From Pestalotiopsis fici W106-1 (taxonomy: Eukaryota; Ascomycota; Sordariomycetes; Amphisphaeriales; Sporocadaceae): DNA of 64,000 nucleotides. The notes under the pieces are model-generated. The model was given only the letters and a program-made list of their open reading frames with translations, did not search any database and had not been told where the DNA came from. The position numbers and the translations under genes are program-made. Of this stretch, positions 58,112 to 64,000 are shown piece by piece (the stretch's first letter is position 1; each line of letters begins with the position of its first letter). Location of the stretch: the NCBI RefSeq assembly GCF_000516985.1, contig NW_006917093.1, positions 3,162,001 through 3,226,000 on the forward strand. The letters run 5' to 3'.

Positions 58112-58845
58112 GAAGCAAAAATCTGCACTTGATACTACAATGGCGGGCGAGATACTAGGGCAATCTGGTGCGGAGCTGTCTGCAAACAGGTTCGAGGTAT
58201 ACCCATCATCCTGAAAGCCAGACAGACTATCAGGCTAGTTGGACCATTGCACGGCGCAGGGACAGCATAAACCCAGTATGAGCACAGCTCATTTCAGCAG
58301 CTCCGAAGATGTCAGCTATGAGCCGAGGAATCGAGTAGCATTCCACATTCTCGCGAATAGGCCATGAAATGTAGGGTCTTTGTCCAGCGAGATTGGCTTC
58401 TAGCATGGCCCGCAGCAGCGGGTACGATCCTATAACCACCCAATTGAAGAAAAGAATACATGCATCATGGGCCATGATTGCAGATTATATGCACTGTTAA
58501 ATTTGTACTCATGAGGTCCAATTCAACGCGTGATGCGTGCGGAACACGGCAAGTCGGAGCATCCAATGCGTTTTCTGCTTCGGATCCTAGAAACCACGTG
58601 AAATTGTATACAATGAGCGAAGCACCCAACCATGTGATTATTCTCCTGAATTAACGTCGCAGAGCAATCGTTAAGAGAGATGAGGTTGTGTTGGCAATAA
58701 AGTATAGCATATATCACGTGATTCTTATCGCAGCTTGGAACGATCGAAGCTACTATTTCCAATCTCCGATCTAAAAGGCCAATGATTTTCCCCAGTCCAA
58801 CGCGACGCCGACACACTTGGTGCCTGCGACAACCAGTCCAATGCC
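58112..58845. other. Intergenic region between LSM4 and the PPR gene
   Basis: About 730 bp. A minus-strand frame at 58230-58475 is unsupported. Nothing else seen. Confidence 0.45.
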
Positions 58846-60832
58846 ATGAAACCAGGGCGCATCGTTATAGATGGCCTCTGGCGCTGCCTGTGTCCATCAG
58901 TAGATGCTGCAGCTTTCTATCAGACACTGCGACGACCCGCCGTTTCTCGGCGCCAACCGACAGCGATCACGAGCAGGAGCGCAAGCACTGCAGCGGTTGA
59001 GACACAACCGCAACTCAATGCCACAACGACTTCCCCAGCCATTCAATGGCCACATCATGGGCGTCAGGCCGAGCGGCATTCAGCCCGAGTATGGAAACAT
59101 ATATCGAAACGGGCGCCACCGCATACGAAGACCGCGGCGAAGGTGAGCGATAAGCGCTATGTCCACCGCAAATGGAAACGACATCCCACTCTACCTCGCT
59201 CGTTCTTCACCGACCAGGGCTCATCCGATGAAGAGTTGCACGGTGCCAGCACCGATGCGATCGTCGAAGGACTTCGGGAGCTATGCGAATCCCAGGGCCA
59301 GTACCATGGCATTTGCAATACCGTTCGCTACCTGGTAACCAATCGCAATAAAAAGGCCGATGTTTTCTTATACAACTGTCTTATCCAAGCGAACTGTGAC
59401 CCTGAATTTGGGTCTGCCGAAGCTGTTGGTGACATGTTAGAAGAGATGGAGTCTACGCGGGTGCTGCCAACCGCGGCCACATATCAGAGTGTCCTCGAAG
59501 TCAGTGGCCTCTAAACATTGGGTTCTAATCGGACTTGGCTAACGTGTAGCACAGGTTCTCGCAGTCCACCCAGACTATGTTTTACGTAACAGGGCGATAG
59601 ACAAGATGGAGGCAATCTGGAAGCCGCCCACGATTAATGGACGAGTCGCAATCACCGTCGGGCTCATACGCGACGGCCAATACGAGATGGCTCTCGAATC
59701 GCTAGAATACCTGTACAAAAACGGGGCGCCCATCCCGCATTGGCTCTACGATATATTCATCTACACTTTTGGAGCTTTGGGTGCTCACGAGGAGACCCTC
59801 ATGATTCTGCAACAAAAAGAAAGGTGCATTGACGCACCCCCTACACATAATTTATGGCACTATCTTCTAGATGTCTTTAGCAAGGATTCATTCTACGAAG
59901 GTACCAGGACCGTGTGGAACCGCATGGTTATGCAGGGCAAAGCTGTTGCATCCGATGGAACAGCCGTCAATGTTCTCAATCTCGCCTCGAGGCATAACGA
60001 TGCAAATATGGCCACGCAGGTCATCCAGCAACTATTGGATCGCGGCGTGAAACTTGGAATGCATCATTTTGAGCCTCTGCTTGAAATTCAATCTGCGGAT
60101 CAAGAAATTCAACAGGCATTGTCCACTATATGCCTCATGTCAAAGGCTGGCCACGTACCAGATCGGTCCAGCACTCGCTCAGTTGTGGCCCAGTTGCAAT
60201 CCACACCCAAACTGGCAGAGGAGGCGGTTGGGTTGCTTCACGACTTGAAAAAGAGCATGCAGGTTCCAATCGCTGCCTTCAATGTTGTTCTGGAAGCAAC
60301 TTTGCTCACTCGTGGTTTTCCGGCTGGTTTGGACTTATATCGCAGCATCGGCCGGATCTGCTCCGTAAAGCCCAGTCTGGAGACCTACAACTTACTCCTT
60401 CAGCACTGCGACGTTCCCAAATTCATGCGATTCCTTGTCGCGGAGATGGAAGCGTTCTCCATTGCTCCTGACGAAGCAGCCTTTGACCGCATGATTTTCA
60501 TTAGCACTTCGAATACGAATTACGAACCAGCTTTTCGTTACTTGGAGCAGATGGTGTCTAACAAGACCGATGAGGAGTCAAGTGGCTGGTGGATCAGCCG
60601 GCCAACAGCGCTTTCACTGCTTAGGAGAGCCATATCAGCTAAAGATAATCGGACCCAAGGTCTCATGGAGGAATGCGAGAAGAGAGGGATCATCGACCAG
60701 GCTGATATTGAGGTCTTGATGAATACAATGAGTCAAGGGGACCAAAGTCAGGGACTGGCGCCTGCTACTCATGAGAATGTGCAGATCGAGGCCGCTCAGA
60801 TATCATCCAAGGAAACGGCAGAGGCCTCTTGA
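58846..60832 (+). CDS. Pentatricopeptide-repeat protein, probably mitochondrial
   Basis: Predicted 643 residues. Exons are 58846-59499 and 59555-60832, joined in phase 0 through a 55-nt intron with a GGCTAACG branch point. The N-terminus is Arg/Ser/Ala-rich and acid-poor (TLRRPAVSRRQPTAITSRSAST), typical of a mitochondrial presequence. Helical-pair repeats follow: VFLYNCLIQANCDPEFGSAEAVGDMLEEMESTRVLPTAATYQSVLE is a clear PPR unit, and PSLETYNLLLQHC and PIAAFNVVLEATLLTRGFPAGLDLY are others. Such proteins bind specific mitochondrial RNAs and support their stability or translation; the RNA target is unknown. The upstream ATG at 58782 is in a different frame and not used. Confidence 0.87.
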
Positions 60833-62075
60833 TTCTGGCCGAGCCTGAATAGGTAAGGCGATGGTGACCAGGTATGGACACATGCGCATGGAACTATGTA
60901 TAAATGCCCATATTACATAATTTGAACGCCATCAGAGTACAGTCAGATGTAAATGGTGGATTTCTATCAAGTGAAGATGCTGACTTGCCTACGTTCCTCG
61001 TGGTTGACACGCAAGGCGCCAACTACCCAGCCACTCGGGTCATGCAACTTTAGTGAAAGACATGCTCCAAACTTGATCATATTGTCAATATAGGTGCAAT
61101 CTTGTCTCACTGCAAGAATATTGACGTTTTTTTCTAGCTGGTGACTTTGGTCCAATCAATTCACTCACAAGCAGGATCAGATTACAAAGATGGGAGCATG
61201 ATTTCGAAGATTCCAAACTTGGTACTTCTAGATACGTGCTAGAAGAAGCATGCCAAGCCATGATGATGATGATGCGATCGCAAATTCCGTAAACGACAAC
61301 CAAATTTTTCTTTAGTGTTGGTCCAATCATGTCAGGTTTTCCAAGGCTGGACTTAACCGCTGATAAATCCATAGCTCCCCTGGATATAGGGGACCTAAAA
61401 TCCATGCCTCCCTACTTACTACCTTGGCTATAGTGCCCGCCGTCTCACATGGGTTGGGGAGGGGGGGGATTACAAATGCAGTGACATCAACTATACTGAC
61501 TAATGCACTGCCTAGTAAGAACAGATAGTGCAATACTTTGCACCACATACAAGTCTTGGAGCCAACAGAAAGTCTTTTACCAACAGTGATTATCTTTCAG
61601 CCTTTCCATTCCGTCACCAATGCCAAGCCCCGTTGCACTCACCGTCCACTTTGAGTTCCTCCGAATGCTGTATTTCGACTAAAGACGCCATACTCTATTA
61701 CCAGCAGCACCTACACTCTTATGGAATCAAAATGTATTAGCTCCACGCTATTCTTGCGGTATGACTCTTTCGCTTGTGAAACATGAAGATTTTCTATTTG
61801 CTTCCGTCAGCTTGGACTAGCTATCACCATTACCAATTGAGAATGCAAGATATATCACTAGTATATGTAATTCAGGGTGATGGGTATACGATCGTGTTCA
61901 TATAAGGCGCCGTTCTTGCTGCCAGTGCCGGGGATATCAAATTGGATCTGCACAACACATTGAACCAGGGACATTGGCACAAACAAGCACCTCTATACAC
62001 ACACTTGATATCAACAATATAGCAAAAGTTCCTGTGCAAAATCTCCATTGGCTTCATACATAAACTTGTCCAACA
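60833..62075. other. Intergenic region upstream of the second MFS gene
   Basis: About 1.2 kb. A GATGATGAT microsatellite lies near 61260-61275 and a G8 run near 61459-61467. No supported gene or RNA. Confidence 0.45.
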
Positions 62076-63878
62076 ATGTCCAATATAATTCGAGACGCCC
62101 CCATTGGGCAGCTGGTCCGTCTCATCACCAGAAATCGTGTTCTCCGATACGCAGAAGAGCAGCCAGACTTTGCCCTACCCGAGCCATGGAAAAAGCTCAT
62201 GAACAACGAATCGAAATACGCAGCTCCAGATTCCACATCCGAAACCACTACTTCCTCTTCTTCGTCCTCCACGAGGCAAGACGACGATGAAAACGACACA
62301 CAGACGCACAATACCGATACTATCAACCCTCCCCAGCCCGCAGTATTATCGTCGACGCGGAACCAACCCGACCCCGAAAATAATGGCAATGATGAACAGG
62401 AACTCAAGCTCGAAAAGACTCAGAGCATACCGATTGTTCCCAAAAAGACAAAAGATGGCGCCATTTTGGTCGACTGGTATTACACGGATGATCCAGAGAA
62501 TCCACACAATTGGACTAATCTCCGTCGGGCCATGGTGACAGTCCTCATCTGTATTTACACATTTGTCGTCTACACCTCATCAGCCATTTACACAACCTCC
62601 GAGTCCGGCGTCATGGCCGAGTTTGGCGTCAACGACACCCAGGCCGCCTTGGGCCTCGCCCTCTTTGTTCTCGGCTACGGAATCGGCCCCTTGCTCTTTT
62701 CGCCCTTGAGCGAGCTGCCTTCTGTCGGACGCAACCCAGTGTACACGTGGACCATGTTCCTCTTTGTCATTGTGTCCATCCCCGCGGCCGTGGCGACCAA
62801 CTACCCGGGCCTCATGGTCCTGCGCTTCCTGCAGGGCCTCTTTGGCTCGCCGTGCCTGGCCAACGGTGCGGCGTCGCTGGCTGACATGTACTCGATGATG
62901 GCGGTTCCCTATGCTCTGATTGCTTGGGTCTCGGCCGCTTATTGCGGCCCGGCCCTCGGCCCTTTGCTCTCGGGCTTCTCGGTGCCCGTCATGGGCTGGC
63001 GGTGGTCGCTGCTCGAGGTTCTCTGGGCCTCGGTCCCCGTTTTCCTGGCCATGTTTTTGTTCCTGCCCGAGACCTCGACACCGACGCTGCTGCGGCAGCG
63101 CGCCCAGCGCCTCCGCAAGATCACTGGCGACGCGCGCTTCATGTCCCAGTCCGAGATTGAGCAGCGTAACCTCGACAAGCGCGCCGTGCTCATCGACGCA
63201 CTGATCAAGCCCCTGGAGATTACCATCAAGGACCCGGCCATCCTCTTTGTCCAGGTCTATAGTGCCATCATCTACGGCATCTACTACTCCTTTTTCGAGG
63301 TCTTTCCCCTCGTCTACCCCGTGTACTATGGCATGGGACCCGGACAAATCGGCCTCGTCTTCCTCTGCATCCTTGTCGCCTGTCTGATTGGTGTCGCCAT
63401 TTACATCGCGTACTTGTACTTTTACCTCAACCCCCGAATCGCCGCGCACGGATTCCCTGTGCAGGAGTCGCGTCTCACTCCCGCGCTCCTGGCAGCCTTT
63501 GGCCCCACGGTCGGCCTGTTCATCTTTGCGTGGACGGCGCGGCCCGACGTGCACTGGCTGGCGCCCACCGTAGGCATCACCGTGTATGGAGCCACAGTAT
63601 TTGTCATTATGCAATGTATCTTTGTCTATGTTCCCCTGTCGTATCCCCAGTACGCCGCCAGTCTTTTTGCCGGCAACGACTTCTTCCGGAGCGCGTTGGC
63701 GTTTGCCAGTATTCTTTTTGCCAAGCCCATGTTTGCCCACCTCGGTGTCGCTCGCGGTACCACATTGCTTGCGGGCCTGAGCATCATTGGCATCATTGGC
63801 ATCTGGGTGCTGTACTTTATCGGCGCGCGATTACGGAGTATGAGCAAGTTCGCTGTCAGCGCCGACGAGGAGGAATGA
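62076..63878 (+). CDS. MFS multidrug transporter, DHA1 family
   Basis: A 600-residue intronless plasma membrane exporter with 12 predicted segments. A long polar N-terminal tail starts MSNIIRDAPIGQLVRLITRN, a conserved opening of fungal FLU1/benomyl-resistance-like transporters, and contains a Ser-rich run. The DHA1 entry motif is VDWYYTDDPENPHNW. Motif A-like FSPLSELPSVGRNPVYTW, GSPCLANGAASLADMY, and antiporter-motif-like YCGPALGPLLSGF with GWRWSLLEVLW follow. Codon use is strongly C-ending from about 62560 on. A 386-codon frame on the opposite strand is a consequence of that. Substrate unknown; it differs from the first MFS protein in the tail and lacks the 14-bp promoter motif. Confidence 0.93.
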   Translation: MSNIIRDAPIGQLVRLITRNRVLRYAEEQPDFALPEPWKKLMNNESKYAAPDSTSETTTSSSSSSTRQDDDENDTQTHNTDTINPPQPAVLSSTRNQPDPENNGNDEQELKLEKTQSIPIVPKKTKDGAILVDWYYTDDPENPHNWTNLRRAMVTVLICIYTFVVYTSSAIYTTSESGVMAEFGVNDTQAALGLALFVLGYGIGPLLFSPLSELPSVGRNPVYTWTMFLFVIVSIPAAVATNYPGLMVLRFLQGLFGSPCLANGAASLADMYSMMAVPYALIAWVSAAYCGPALGPLLSGFSVPVMGWRWSLLEVLWASVPVFLAMFLFLPETSTPTLLRQRAQRLRKITGDARFMSQSEIEQRNLDKRAVLIDALIKPLEITIKDPAILFVQVYSAIIYGIYYSFFEVFPLVYPVYYGMGPGQIGLVFLCILVACLIGVAIYIAYLYFYLNPRIAAHGFPVQESRLTPALLAAFGPTVGLFIFAWTARPDVHWLAPTVGITVYGATVFVIMQCIFVYVPLSYPQYAASLFAGNDFFRSALAFASILFAKPMFAHLGVARGTTLLAGLSIIGIIGIWVLYFIGARLRSMSKFAVSADEEE

Positions 63879-64000
63879 TTGGGCTCAAATGGCCGGATGA
63901 GAATTTAATGATAATGAAGGGATATCAAGACCACTGATTGGAATGGACTCGCAGTGACTTGTGGTCAGATTCACCTAACATGGAATGAGCGGTAACTCTT
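63879..64000. other. 3' flank to window end
   Basis: Untranslated sequence after the MFS gene; nothing further seen. Confidence 0.5.

Noticed and set aside
62580..63740. 386-codon minus-strand frame
   Set aside because: Highly charged R/G/D/E-rich shadow produced by C-ending codons of the MFS gene on the plus strand.
1..64000. Search for CRISPR arrays, bacterial operons, riboswitches and intact transposons
   Set aside because: The DNA is eukaryotic with spliceosomal introns; no regularly spaced repeats, transposase, integrase or reverse transcriptase frames were seen.

Overview
The window is nuclear DNA of a filamentous ascomycete. Genes are widely spaced and cut by short GT-AG introns (about 48-185 nt) with CTAAC/CTGAC-type branch points. 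A near full-length XYR1/XlnR-type regulator whose protein begins MLSNPL points to Sordariomycetes, most likely Hypocreales; species cannot be told. Exon limits were read by eye from splice signals and family alignment from memory, without transcript data.

Layout. 1-10188: about 10 kb without a convincing gene, ending in the upstream region of XYR1. 10189-13085: XYR1. 13838-19351: an NLR-like HeLo-like/NACHT/ankyrin receptor. 19715-21678 (-): secreted tannase/feruloyl-esterase-family protein. 22667-29641: three minus-strand genes, an MFS exporter, an NAD-dependent epimerase/dehydrogenase and a dihydroxy-acid dehydratase (DHAD), plus a broken ankyrin fragment. 30804-39104: a small membrane protein, an NmrA-like protein, a bZIP factor and two alpha/beta hydrolases. 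41551-50917: mostly conserved core genes: DUF1774-type membrane protein, mitochondrial-type phosphopantetheinyl transferase, tRNA-Arg(CCT), COMPASS subunit Bre2, a tail-anchored-type protein and SMC5/6 subunit Nse1. 51361-53086: tRNA-like relics and a gene with two in-frame stops. 53966-63878: a proline/histidine-rich single-pass surface protein with a frame break, LSM4, a PPR protein and a second MFS transporter.

The strongest unexplained signal is a 14-bp sequence, AAATACGCGTAAAT, present exactly three times in the window. Each copy lies 250-480 bp upstream of one of the three minus-strand genes for the MFS exporter, the epimerase and the DHAD. This suggests one regulon, that is, a small metabolic cluster. 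The DHAD lacks an obvious mitochondrial presequence. DHAD paralogues are known as self-resistance enzymes in fungal clusters (AstD in aspterric acid biosynthesis), so a resistance or non-mitochondrial role is a testable idea. No polyketide, non-ribosomal peptide or terpene synthase is in view.

Other notable points are an 8-nt micro-exon and a GC-AG intron in the DHAD gene, two MluI (MCB) boxes ahead of NSE1, an LSM4 start codon alone in its coding exon, and dispersed TAGG/ACCT motifs between genes.
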